Source: Streptomyces tirandamycinicus
GTDB taxonomy: Bacteria > Actinomycetota > Actinomycetes > Streptomycetales > Streptomycetaceae
DNA: 64,000 nucleotides
NCBI RefSeq assembly: GCF_003097515.1
Contig: NZ_CP029188.1
Location: forward strand, 5,686,531 to 5,750,530
Reading direction: 5' to 3'
How positions within the stretch are numbered: position 1 is the first letter of the stretch; every line of letters begins with the position of its first letter. Positions 44,644 through 53,579 of this stretch are shown piece after piece. A program made the translations under genes and the position numbers. The notes under the pieces are model-generated. The model saw only the letters and a list, made by a program, of their open reading frames with translations, made no database searches and was not told where the DNA came from.

Positions 44644-45561
44644 GTGCAGTCGCTCCTGCTGCCGGTGGGCTTCGCCCTCGCCTCGGCGCTCAGCAACGCC
44701 ACCGCCACCGTGCTGCAGCGCCAGGAGGCCCTGAAGGTGCCGAGCTCCAGCGGTCTGCGCCCGGGGCTGATGCTGGATCTGCTGCGCCGGCCCCTCTGGC
44801 TGGCCGGGATCGCCGCCGTCCTGGTGGCGGGAGTGTGCCAGGCGCTGGCGCTCAACACCGGGCCGCTGGCCATCGTCCAGCCGCTGTTCGTCCTCGAACT
44901 GCCGCTCGCCCTGATCATCGCGTCGATGGTGATGCACCGGCGGCTGCCCCGGGCCGGCTGGGGGGCCGTGGGACTCGTCGTGGTGGGCCTCGGCATCGCC
45001 CTGGCCGCGCTGTCCCCCACCGGGAACCGCACGCAGGTGCCCCTGGACCGCTGGGTGCCGGCGCTCGCCTTCTGCGGAGGGGCGGTCGTCGCGCTCTCGG
45101 CCGTGGCCCTGCGGCGTCCCGTGGGGCGCACCCGCGCCGCCCTCCTCGGCGCGGCCACCGCCATCAGCTACGCCCTCACCGCGGCGCTGATGAAGTCGGC
45201 GACCCACATCCTCGAGGACGAGGGAGCCGCGGCGTTCTTCACCTCCTGGGAGGTGTACGCCTTCGCGGTCACGGGCGGCACCGCGCTGTTCCTCCTGGAG
45301 AACGCCCTGCAGGCGGGCCCGCTGGTCGCCTCCCAGCCCGCGCTGACCCTCGGGGACGCCACGCTGAGCCTGCTGCTCGGCGTCACCCTGTACGAGGAGC
45401 ACGTGCGCACCGGCTGGTGGCTGCTGCCGGAACTGCTGGGGCTCGCGCTGATCACCGTCGGTGTGTTCGCCCTCGCCCGGATTCCCCTGGCGGAGTCGCT
45501 CGTGGCGGCGGAGAAGACCTCCGGGGCCACGCCTCCCCAGGCCGGACAGCCCCTGCCCTGA
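44644..45561 (+). CDS. DMT-superfamily membrane protein
   Basis: A 305-residue protein with about nine or ten hydrophobic helices (LLLPVGFALASALSNATATV and WGAVGLVVVGLGIALAALS). The helix pattern and the PLFVLELPLALIIASMVM block match DMT-type proteins of actinobacteria. GTG at 44644 has GGGAGGA eight bases ahead. The substrate is unknown. A terminator hairpin begins five bases after the stop. Confidence 0.85.
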   Translation: MQSLLLPVGFALASALSNATATVLQRQEALKVPSSSGLRPGLMLDLLRRPLWLAGIAAVLVAGVCQALALNTGPLAIVQPLFVLELPLALIIASMVMHRRLPRAGWGAVGLVVVGLGIALAALSPTGNRTQVPLDRWVPALAFCGGAVVALSAVALRRPVGRTRAALLGAATAISYALTAALMKSATHILEDEGAAAFFTSWEVYAFAVTGGTALFLLENALQAGPLVASQPALTLGDATLSLLLGVTLYEEHVRTGWWLLPELLGLALITVGVFALARIPLAESLVAAEKTSGATPPQAGQPLP

Positions 45562-45565
45562 ACCG

Positions 45566-45591
45566 GCCCGCCGGGGAGGCACCCGGCGGGC
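45566..45591 (+). terminator. Terminator after the DMT transporter gene
   Basis: A perfect 10-bp stem (GCCCGCCGGG with its complement) around GAGGCA. It is followed by two copies of GGGACGTCCCGCACCGGCTC in the gap. Confidence 0.75.
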
Positions 45592-45729
45592 GGCCGGGAC
45601 GTCCCGCACCGGCTCCGGGGACGTCCCGCACCGGCTCCCGGGACACCCGGACCGGCCCGCCCGGAGCGATCCCGGACGGGCCCGAAGCGGGATTGCCCGA
45701 AAGGGGATTGAGGGAACCGGCCGAGAAGC

Positions 45730-45753
45730 GTTTCATTGCAGATGAAAGGGCAC
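45730..45753 (+). promoter_or_regulatory. Candidate SigB-type promoter with an overlapping inverted repeat
   Basis: GTTT followed 14 bases later by GGGCAC fits the Streptomyces stress-sigma pattern (GNNT, 14-16 bases, GGGTAC) at five of six -10 positions. The spacer carries a perfect inverted repeat TTTCAT-TGCAG-ATGAAA. The SPW gene starts 32 bases downstream. Confidence 0.45.
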
Positions 45754-45784
45754 GAACAGACGCTTCCGGAGGAGGCGGCCCGCA

Positions 45785-46264
45785 ATGACCACACACCAAC
45801 CCGGCATCGAGCAGCACCCTGACCTCGCCGAGATGCGCGCACGCTTCGAACGCGCCACCTCATCGCCGCGCGGCCAGGTGACGGAAACACTGGCCCTCCT
45901 CACGGGCCTCTATCTCGCGGCCTCGCCGTGGATCGTCGGTTTCAACGGCCTCACCACCCTGGCCGTCACCAACCTGATCTGCGGCGTCGCCTTCGCCCTG
46001 TGCCTGGGCGGGTTCGGCTCGGCCTACGAGCGGACCCACGCCATGGCCTGGTGCGCCATCGTGATCGGCGCCTTCACGGTCTTCTCCCCGTGGATCGTCG
46101 CCGGGAACGTCGCCGTCACCGGCAGCGTCGTCAGCAACGTCGTCACCGGCATCGTGGCGCTCTGCATCGGCGTGGCCATGGCCGGCATGACCGACCGGCC
46201 GGGAGCGCTGCGCCCCGTCCGGTCCTCCGGAGGCCGGGGCGGTGACCTCGGCCCGCTGAGCTGA
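45785..46264 (+). CDS. SPW repeat membrane protein
   Basis: A 159-residue protein with four hydrophobic helices and two SPW motifs (AASPWIVGF and FSPWIVAG) in symmetrical repeat halves, as in the SPW family. Function is unknown, though members occur near stress genes. The ATG follows GGAGGAGGCGG. It may be driven by the stress-type promoter upstream. A 10-bp hairpin terminates it. Confidence 0.88.
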   Translation: MTTHQPGIEQHPDLAEMRARFERATSSPRGQVTETLALLTGLYLAASPWIVGFNGLTTLAVTNLICGVAFALCLGGFGSAYERTHAMAWCAIVIGAFTVFSPWIVAGNVAVTGSVVSNVVTGIVALCIGVAMAGMTDRPGALRPVRSSGGRGGDLGPLS

Positions 46265-46280
46265 CGCCCCCTCGACCGAG

Positions 46281-46311
46281 AGGCCCCGGCCGCCCCAGGG
46301 CGCCGGGGCCT
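46281..46311 (+). terminator. Terminator after the SPW gene
   Basis: A perfect 10-bp stem (AGGCCCCGGC with its complement) with an eleven-base loop and a TT end. Confidence 0.75.
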
Positions 46312-46392
46312 TCCGGTTGCACGAAGAGTCCACGGGGCGACCACGCATGGTGAGCTATGTTGAGCGGGAGCGGGACGAAAGGGAGGCACACG

Positions 46393-47313
46393 GTGCCATC
46401 AAGGCAGCGGGCGCGCGCACAGGCGTCTGCGATCACGCCGGGGAAACAGACCCCGGATGCGGAGCCGGCTCCTGTGGAGAGGGTCCGTGCACTGTTCGGC
46501 GGACACCGGCTGTCGCCCGGCCAGCGGCGTATCGCGCAGTACATCACGGACAACCTCACCGAGGCCGCCTTTCTGTCGATCACCGATCTCGCGGACCGGG
46601 TGGGTGTCAGCCAGCCGTCGGTGACGCGCTTCGCCGCATCGGTCGGCTTCAGCGGCTACCCGGCGCTGCGGGAGGCGCTGCAGCCCATCGCGCTCAGCGC
46701 GGTAGCCGGTTCACCGGAGACCGTCGAGAGCCGGCGCAACGAGTTGCAGACGGCGGTCGACGCCGAGATCGCCAACCTGGAGAGCCTGCGCCGGAGGTTC
46801 GCCGACACCGGCCAGGTGCTCGAGGTCGGCCGTGAGCTGGCCCGGTCGGTGCCGCTGACCATCCTCGGGCTGCGGATCTCCACCTCGCTCGCGGAGTACT
46901 TCGCCTATGCCGCCCGGCGGATCCACCCGGACGTACGGCTGGTCTCACGCGGCGGGAGCGTGGCGTACGACGCGCTGCTGCAGTCCCGCGAGGCGGGCGG
47001 GACCTGGGTGCTGGCCTTTGCGATGCCCCGCCACGCCAAGGAGACGCTGGCGGCCGTGCGGGCCGCCCGCCGTACGGGCCTGCGGACCGCCCTGATCACG
47101 GATCTCACCCTGGGACCACTCGTGGACGAGGTCGATGTGGCGCTCACCGCGGGTACCGGCTCACGGCTGGTCTTCGACTCCTACTCCGCGCCAGGGGTGC
47201 TGTCGGCGGCGATCCTCCAGGCGATGGCGGACGCGGATCCCGAGCGCACGCAGCAGCGGCTGGAGCAGTACGAGCACGCCGCCGACCAGCACGACTTCTT
47301 CCTCGAGGACTGA
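46393..47313 (+). CDS. MurR/RpiR family transcriptional regulator
   Basis: A 306-residue sugar-phosphate-responsive regulator. The N-terminal HTH_6 domain has LSPGQRRIAQYITDNLTEAA and DRVGVSQPSVTRFAASVGFS. The C-terminal SIS domain (about 140-280) has LTILGLRISTSLAEYFAYAA and the ligand-type loop near VLAFAMPRHAKETL. GTG at 46393 follows GGGAGG by six bases. No sugar operon is adjacent. Palindromes with ATGAA/TTCAT half-sites lie on both sides of the gene and may be its operators. Confidence 0.88.
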   Translation: MPSRQRARAQASAITPGKQTPDAEPAPVERVRALFGGHRLSPGQRRIAQYITDNLTEAAFLSITDLADRVGVSQPSVTRFAASVGFSGYPALREALQPIALSAVAGSPETVESRRNELQTAVDAEIANLESLRRRFADTGQVLEVGRELARSVPLTILGLRISTSLAEYFAYAARRIHPDVRLVSRGGSVAYDALLQSREAGGTWVLAFAMPRHAKETLAAVRAARRTGLRTALITDLTLGPLVDEVDVALTAGTGSRLVFDSYSAPGVLSAAILQAMADADPERTQQRLEQYEHAADQHDFFLED

Positions 47314-47361
47314 GGCGGCAGCCGCACACCCCCTCCCCCCCGGTGGGAGGAAAGGGGGACT

Positions 47362-47398
47362 TTCATGCCCAGAAGAGCATGAATTTTTTCATGCTCTT
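47362..47398. terminator. AT-rich hairpin pair (bidirectional terminator or regulatory element)
   Basis: The heptamer TTCATGC/GCATGAA appears three times (47362-47368, 47377-47383 inverted, 47388-47394). Two mutually exclusive hairpins are possible: a 7-bp stem with an eight-base loop, and a perfect 11-bp stem (AAGAGCATGAA) with a TTTT loop. It lies between the RpiR and sortase 3' ends; the rest of this 311-base gap is featureless apart from the next palindrome. Confidence 0.7.
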
Positions 47399-47410
47399 GC
47401 TTACTTGGCG

Positions 47411-47424
47411 GTAAATATATTTAC
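47411..47424. promoter_or_regulatory. Perfect AT-rich palindrome
   Basis: GTAAATATATTTAC is a perfect 14-bp palindrome with only two G/C pairs, very unusual in this GC-rich window. It follows the hairpin pair and lies about 100 bases after the RpiR stop. Confidence 0.55.
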
Positions 47425-47624
47425 TTCGAGTGGCACTGCGGACGACACTCCTCCTCGTCGGCCCCACGGTGTTCTGTTCGGGCAGTCCGCTCCCCTCGGA
47501 CGCCCCCGGCGGCTCCGGTCAACCCCTGGGCCGGAGCCGCCGGTCAACAGCCTCGCGAGACCGTCCGGCCGGCGGCCCCGCAGCGGCCGGGCCCGCCCGG
47601 CGCCCTTCGCCCCGGGGCGGGTGC

Positions 47625-48314
47625 TCAGCCGTTCTTGACGGAGTCGAGGTGGGCGAACACCACGACGTTGTCCTTGTAGTCCTTCGTCGTCTTGTCGTAC
47701 AGGCCGCCGCAGGTGATCAGGCGAAGCTGTGCGTTCGGTGCGTCGTTGTAGACCCGGGCGCTGGGGAAGGCGGCCTTGCTGAAGGTCTCCACCGAGTCGA
47801 CCTTGAACGTGGCCACCTTGCGGTCCTGCCGGGTGATGTCGATCTTGTTCCCGGGCTTGAGCGCACTGAGGGACTCGAACACCGCCGGTCCCGTCAAGGT
47901 GTCCAGATGGCCCGCGAGGATGGAGGTGCCCTTCTCGCCCGGTGTGGCGCCCTTCCCGTACCAGCCCACCAGATTCTTGTCGTTGGGCGGCGGCGCGTTC
48001 AACTGCCCGGTCTTGCTGAGCGCCAGCACCGTGAACGGGGCGTTGACCGAGATGGCCGGGATGACGATGCGCGTCGGGGCGGAACGCGGCAGCGGCGGGT
48101 GGACGGGAGCGGCTTTCGGCGGGCTCTTGGGGGCGGCGGCGGGCGACGCGGGGCGGGTTTGGGGCGAGTCGGCGGTCTGGCCGCCGAGCGAGTTGTAGCA
48201 GAGCAGTCCGCCCAGCGCGGCCGCCAGGACCGGCCACAGCAGGGTCTGGGTGAGTGAGCGGGACGGTGCGGACTCTGGGGGCGTCTGCGAGCCGAGCGGT
48301 TGCCTGGCGTTCAT
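47625..48314 (-). CDS. Class F-like sortase
   Basis: A 229-residue membrane-anchored transpeptidase. A helix is at about 24-40 (LLWPVLAAALGGLLCYNSLG). The sortase domain runs from RIVIPAISVNAPFTVLAL to the end. The active-site His136 is in SILAGHLDT and Cys202 in LRLITCGG. No Arg follows Cys202 where sortases keep a third active residue; the segment reads YKDNVVVFAH. The neighbour upstream on the same strand is an exported protein with a membrane-plus-Arg tail, so it is the likely substrate. A terminator separates them. Confidence 0.85.
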   Translation of the reverse strand: MNARQPLGSQTPPESAPSRSLTQTLLWPVLAAALGGLLCYNSLGGQTADSPQTRPASPAAAPKSPPKAAPVHPPLPRSAPTRIVIPAISVNAPFTVLALSKTGQLNAPPPNDKNLVGWYGKGATPGEKGTSILAGHLDTLTGPAVFESLSALKPGNKIDITRQDRKVATFKVDSVETFSKAAFPSARVYNDAPNAQLRLITCGGLYDKTTKDYKDNVVVFAHLDSVKNG

Positions 48315-48381
48315 GCGAGAAGCCTTTCGTGTACCGGGACGCGGCCGGGGAGGAACGGATCGGGGCTGGGAAACGCATCGC

Positions 48382-48413
48382 CGCGGCCGCCGTCCGGAAG
48401 GACGGCGGCCGCG
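48382..48413 (-). terminator. Terminator between the acidic surface protein and sortase genes
   Basis: A perfect 14-bp stem (CGCGGCCGCCGTCC with its complement) closes a four-base loop. The sortase is thus probably read from its own promoter or by read-through. Confidence 0.8.
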
Positions 48414-48447
48414 ACAGCGCAGCGAACTGCGGTTGATGCGGCCTCGA

Positions 48448-49410
<963 letters not shown>

Positions 49411-49876
49411 GAGATCCCATTCCTTTCGCCGCGACTGCGAAGGCTGACACATCGTCGGCTCATCGGATCGCAGCAGCGACGAATTCACCGTCAGACGGAT
49501 CGCGGCTTCGCACCAGCCGAGAACGTCGCATTAGGGGGACACCGTCCGCTCTTCGGGTGGCGACACGCCGACTATTCACCCGTTGGGCGGCGGCCGGTCG
49601 ATACGCGACCTCGCGGCGTCCCTCGAAGCCTCCGAATCCTCCGAAGCCTCCGCGATCCGGCACTCCGCGATCCGGCTCTCCGCGGACCTCCGGAGTGCCC
49701 GCCGGGTGCCCCGAATCCCGTGCTCGTCGCGTCCGGCGCCCATCCGGAGGCGGGTCGGCTTCGAACAACTCGTGTCACGTGCGCACGGCGGCGACGACGT
49801 GCGCGTGCGGTGTCCGGCGGTGCTGACGGTCCCCGACCAGGAGATCCGGAAGGCCCCCGGAGAAAGGCGGGTCAGC
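49411..49876. other. Gene-free 466-bp divergent region
   Basis: This separates the surface-protein gene from the small exported-protein gene. Imperfect 9-12 bp repeats (CCTCCGAATCCTCCGAAGC, then CTCCGCGATCCGG twice) lie at 49619-49690. No gene, hairpin or operator was recognised, but both promoters must lie here. Confidence 0.6.
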
Positions 49877-50158
49877 ATGGCCGTACCCCTCCGGGCGCGC
49901 CGTCTCGTGGCCGCCACGGCCGCCGCGGGTGTGCTCGTCGGCGGGCTCTCCGTGGCGTACGCGGGCACTGCGGCGGCCTCGTCCGCGCCGGCCTCCCCCG
50001 CGCGGGTCACCCAGCTCGTGGCCGAGTCCGGAGACCCGGACTGGGATCGCTGCACGTGGCGCAAGGGTCACTGGGAGCAGAAGCGCTCCGATGACCGCTG
50101 GGAGGACAAGTGGGTCCCGGGCCGCTGGGACTGCCGCGACGGCGGCGGGCGCCGCTGA
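49877..50158 (+). CDS. Small exported Trp-rich protein
   Basis: A 93-residue precursor. A signal peptide occupies about residues 1-36 (RRLVAATAAAGVLVGGLSVA then AGTAAASS). The mature part is charged with five Trp (DPDWDRCTWRKGHWEQKRSD, then RWEDKWVPGRWDC) and two Cys that could form a disulphide. No family is recognised. The ATG follows AAAGGCGG. It lies between the surface-protein gene (divergent) and sigK (same strand, 311 bases on). Confidence 0.72.
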   Translation: MAVPLRARRLVAATAAAGVLVGGLSVAYAGTAAASSAPASPARVTQLVAESGDPDWDRCTWRKGHWEQKRSDDRWEDKWVPGRWDCRDGGGRR

Positions 50159-50179
50159 CCGGCCGCGACCGCCGGCCGA

Positions 50180-50330
50180 TGTGGCGAGGACGGCGAAGTC
50201 AGGCGAGGACGGCGACGACGGGTGAAGACGGCGAGGACGGCGAGAACGGGTGAAGACGCCGAGGACGGGTGACTGCGGGTGACGGCTGGAACGGAACCGG
50301 TCTGCTGACGGATGAGAACGGATGAGAGGT
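50180..50330. repeat. Imperfect GGCGAGGACGG repeats upstream of sigK
   Basis: Units such as GGCGAGGACGGCGA and GACGGGTGAAGAC recur about eight times in the 311-base gap. The rest of the gap holds no visible gene. The sigK start follows AAGGGGGCGTGA. Confidence 0.7.
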
Positions 50331-50469
50331 GACCGGTGGACGCGACAGGTCACCCGACACCCCGGCTCCTCGCGGCTCCAGGAGTGCGGCTCCCTGCGAT
50401 CGGTGGTGGCATGGTGACGAACGAGCCTGTACGGCACCCCTGGTGCCCACGAGGAGCAAGGGGGCGTGA

Positions 50470-51069
50470 GTGTCGCCACCTGACGCGGATCCCGACGCCG
50501 CCGAACAACTGGCCAAGCTCGGCCTGGACGAGCTCATGGTCCTGGTGGGCCGCGGCGACCAGGACGCGTTCGTACCCGTCTACGCGGCGGTCAGCGGCCC
50601 GGTACTGGGCCTCGTCCGCAGGGTCCTGCGGGATCCGGCGCAGTCCGAGGAGGTGACCCAGGACGTGCTCGTGGAGGTGTGGCGTACGGCCGGCCGGTTC
50701 CGGCCCGAACAGGGCAGTGCCCTGACCTGGGTTCTGACCCTGGCCCATCGGCGTGCGGTGGACCGGGTCCGGTCGTCACAGGCCAGGACCGAACGGGAGC
50801 GCAGGGTCGCGCTGCTGGAGGCCGCCCCGCCGTTCGACGACGTGGTCGAGCAGGTCGAGACCGGCCTGGAGCAGCAGCAGGTCCGGCGCTGTCTCCAGTC
50901 GCTGACCGAGCTTCAGCGGGAGTCGGTCGTGCTGGCGTACTACCACGGCCTCACCTACCGGGAGGTCGCCGAGTTCCTGTCGCAGCCCCTGGGCACGGTG
51001 AAGGCCAGGATGCGTGACGGGCTGATGCGGTTGCGTGACTGTCTGTACGAGGGTGAGGTGCGGCCATGA
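50470..51069 (+). CDS. sigK: ECF-type RNA polymerase sigma factor SigK
   Basis: A 199-residue sigma-70 factor of the ECF19/SigK type. Region 2 spans about 30-95 (DPAQSEEVTQDVLVEVWRTA then ALTWVLTLAHRRAVDRVRS). Region 4 is at about 130-185 (LTELQRESVVLAYYHGLTYR then EVAEFLSQPLGTVKARMRDG). The GTG start has AAGGGGG upstream. It overlaps the anti-sigma gene by four bases (ATGA), the expected coupling for a sigma/anti-sigma pair. Confidence 0.94.
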   Translation: MSPPDADPDAAEQLAKLGLDELMVLVGRGDQDAFVPVYAAVSGPVLGLVRRVLRDPAQSEEVTQDVLVEVWRTAGRFRPEQGSALTWVLTLAHRRAVDRVRSSQARTERERRVALLEAAPPFDDVVEQVETGLEQQQVRRCLQSLTELQRESVVLAYYHGLTYREVAEFLSQPLGTVKARMRDGLMRLRDCLYEGEVRP

Positions 51070-51893
51070 ACGGGATCCCGAACGACAGCGGCGACGAGCT
51101 GCACTCCGCCTGCGGAGCCTACGTCCTGCACGCGCTGCCCGAGGACGAGCGGAGGGCCTTCGAGGACCACCTCGCCGCCTGCGCCGCCTGCGCGCACGAG
51201 GTCGCGGCGCTCACCGAATCGGCGGCACGCCTCGCCCAGCCGGTCGCGGCCGAACCCCCCGAGCACCTGCGGCGCCGGGTGCAGGAGCGGATCGCCGTCA
51301 CCCCCCAGGCCCCGTACGCGCCCCGCGCCCCGCGCGAACGCCCCGGGACGGAGGCCGCCCCGCACGTCCGCCCCGCTGCCGCGGGGCCGGTCCCGTCCGG
51401 CGTCCGGCGCTCACCCGTCCCCCGGGTCCTGCGGGTGGCGCTCGCCGCCTGCGCCGCGCTGGCCGTGGCCTTCGGCGGCGTCGCCGTGTCGCAGTACCGG
51501 GCGGCCGAGGAGGCGCGCTCCCAGCTGCAGTCGGCCGAGGAGCGGTACGCGGGTGTGGCCGACGTGCTCGCCGCGCCGGACGTGGAACTCCACACCCAGC
51601 GGCTCCCGGACGGCGGGACCGGCACCATCGCCGTCTCCCGCAGCCAGGACGCCGCGGTGTTCTGCGCGACCGGAGTGCGTCCGCTCCCGGTCGGCAAGAC
51701 CTACGCCCTGTGGTTCAGCGAGGACGGCTCCTACCGTCCCGCGGGCCTGGTCAGCGGGGGTGAGGCGCAGGACATGCAGATGCTCAACGGCCCGGTCTCG
51801 GGGGCGACGGCCGTGGGCATCACCATCGAACCCGCCGGGGGCTCGTCCCGGCCCACCGGCCCGCCGATGGGACTCATCGACATTCCGGCCTGA
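51066..51893 (+). CDS. rskA: Anti-sigma-K factor RskA
   Basis: A 275-residue membrane-anchored zinc anti-sigma factor. The ZAS motif is HLAACAACAHE (His-x3-Cys-x2-Cys) near residue 40. A membrane helix lies at about 118-140 (VLRVALAACAALAVAFGGVA). The extracytoplasmic C-terminal RskA domain has GGTGTIAVSRSQDAAVFCAT and GKTYALWFSEDGSYRPAGLV. It should hold SigK inactive until cleaved by intramembrane proteolysis. It overlaps sigK by four bases. Confidence 0.94.
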   Translation: MNGIPNDSGDELHSACGAYVLHALPEDERRAFEDHLAACAACAHEVAALTESAARLAQPVAAEPPEHLRRRVQERIAVTPQAPYAPRAPRERPGTEAAPHVRPAAAGPVPSGVRRSPVPRVLRVALAACAALAVAFGGVAVSQYRAAEEARSQLQSAEERYAGVADVLAAPDVELHTQRLPDGGTGTIAVSRSQDAAVFCATGVRPLPVGKTYALWFSEDGSYRPAGLVSGGEAQDMQMLNGPVSGATAVGITIEPAGGSSRPTGPPMGLIDIPA

Positions 51894-51929
51894 GGTGCCG
51901 CGAACGACGGTTCACCGACGCCACGGCTC

Positions 51930-52060
51930 CGTGGGCGGCGGGGGTGCCGTCGCTCGTCGGCCGCGGCGGTGAGCCGTGGCTCGTCGGCCGTGGGCGGTGA
52001 GCCGTCGACCCGGGTCGTCGGCGGTGCCGTGGCCGGCTGTGAGCGGGCTGTCCCCTCGCC
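51930..52060. repeat. Imperfect GTGAGCCGTCGCTCGTCGG repeats after rskA
   Basis: Units containing GCTCGTCGGCCG and GCGGTGAGCCGT recur three or four times in the 200-base gap between rskA and the P450. No terminator stem was resolved. Confidence 0.6.
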
Positions 52061-52093
52061 CGGGCCGTGACGGCCGCTGCCGGGGCTCGTCGG

Positions 52094-53392
52094 TCAGCCC
52101 GTTCCGAACGGTGCGACCTCTCCCGGTGCGGACCGGGGGACGTCCTTCTCCCGGCCGAAGCCGGCACGGTGGCCGTCCGTCGCCGTGAACGTCACGGGAA
52201 GCCGCGTGGGTCCGCGCAGCCCGCCCGGCCGCCAGCCGAGTTCCTCCGGCGGCACGGCCAGCACGAGGTCCGGCAGGCGCCGCAGCACGGTGCCGATGGC
52301 GATCTGGCCCTCCAGCCTGGCCAGCGGGGCCCCCAGGCAGTAGTGGATCCCGTGGCCGAAGGCGAGGTGGGCGTTGTCGCGCCGGGTGAGGTCCAGCCGG
52401 TCCGGGTCGGCGAACCGCGCCGGGTCGCGGTCCGCGATGGCGGAGGCGATCAGTACGGTCGCGCCTCGCGGGATGGCCACACCGGCGATCTCGACGTCCT
52501 CGCGTGCGAACCTCGCGATTCCGGGGCTGACGGGCCCGTCGTAGCGCAGGAACTCCTCGATCGCCCCGGGCAGCAGTTCCGGGTCGTCCCGCAGCAGCGC
52601 CAGCTGGTCGGGGTGGGCGAGCAGCGCCGCGACACCGCTGCCGATCAGATTGACCGTCGTGATGTACCCGGCGACGAGCAGCAGGAAGGCCATCGCGATC
52701 AGCTCGTCCTCGTTCAGCCGCTGCTCCTCGTCCCGTGCGGCGATGAGCGCACTCAGCAGATCGTCCCCCGGCCGGGCCCGCTTGTCCGCGATGAGCCCGG
52801 TCAGATAGGCGCGCATGCGCTGCCACGCCGCGTCCACCACGGCGGGGTCCGGCATCTCCGCCCGGCGCAGCAGCATGTCGTCGGTCCACCGCTGGAACTC
52901 GTGCCGGTCGTCCAGCGGGACGCCGAGCAGTTCGCTGATGACGGTGACCGGGAGTGGCAGCGCGAAGTCCGCGACGAGTTCCGCCCGGCCGGTGGGCGCC
53001 AGCCCGTCGAGCAGCCGGTCGGTGATCTCCTGGATCCTCGGCCGCATCTCCGCCACCCGGCGCGCGGTGAACGCCTTGGAGACCAGCCTGCGCAGCCGGG
53101 TGTGGTCGGGCGGGTCCGAGCGCAGCATGTTGCTCACCATCGACCCGCGCTCCGTCGAGGGCAGCTGCTGCATCAACCGCGGGTCGGAGGCATCGCGGAC
53201 GTCGCTGCTCAGCCGGGAGTCCGACAGGGCCGCCAGGCCGTCCTCGTATCGGGTGACCAGCCAGGCCTCCACGCCGCCGGCGATCACGGCCCGGCGTACC
53301 GGACCCTCCTCGCGCAGCCGGCGGTAGAGCGGGAACGGATCCGCGACGAAGGCCGGGTCGGTGTAGGGCAGAAGGACCGGCTGCTCGCTCAT
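52094..53392 (-). CDS. Cytochrome P450 (CYP107-like)
   Basis: A 432-residue soluble P450. The I helix has LLVAGYITTVN, with the AGxxT pattern. ExxR is seen as EEFLRYDGP. The heme loop is FGHGIHYCLG, Cys near 352. The sequence after about 402 is an extra Gly/Arg-rich tail. ATG at 53392 follows GGGAGGCGAC. It diverges from a flavin monooxygenase gene, which suggests joint action on one small molecule, but the substrate cannot be read. No redox partner is nearby. Confidence 0.92.
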   Translation of the reverse strand: MSEQPVLLPYTDPAFVADPFPLYRRLREEGPVRRAVIAGGVEAWLVTRYEDGLAALSDSRLSSDVRDASDPRLMQQLPSTERGSMVSNMLRSDPPDHTRLRRLVSKAFTARRVAEMRPRIQEITDRLLDGLAPTGRAELVADFALPLPVTVISELLGVPLDDRHEFQRWTDDMLLRRAEMPDPAVVDAAWQRMRAYLTGLIADKRARPGDDLLSALIAARDEEQRLNEDELIAMAFLLLVAGYITTVNLIGSGVAALLAHPDQLALLRDDPELLPGAIEEFLRYDGPVSPGIARFAREDVEIAGVAIPRGATVLIASAIADRDPARFADPDRLDLTRRDNAHLAFGHGIHYCLGAPLARLEGQIAIGTVLRRLPDLVLAVPPEELGWRPGGLRGPTRLPVTFTATDGHRAGFGREKDVPRSAPGEVAPFGTG

Positions 53393-53487
53393 GTCGCCTC
53401 CCGGGAAGCGGCAGGGCCCTCCCATGCCGCAGGCATCCTGATTGAGGTTATATGTCCCATTGTCGCCGATGTCGGAGCGTCCTTGGA

Positions 53488-53557
53488 TGTCAGCGGGTGT
53501 CAGCGGGCGTCAGCGGGTGTCATCAGGCGTCACCGGGTGTCAGCTGGTGTCATCGGA
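53488..53557. repeat. 10-bp tandem array in a divergent promoter region
   Basis: Seven uninterrupted decamers (TGTCAGCGGG and variants such as TGTCATCAGG) lie between the divergent P450 and monooxygenase genes. The period equals one helical turn. Confidence 0.88.
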
Positions 53558-53579
53558 CGCCACGAAGGGAGCGGATCTC

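Noticed and set aside
47401..47424. Integration (att) site of an integrative element
   Set aside because: There is no tRNA gene, integrase or direct repeat at either end; the palindrome fits a terminator or operator better.
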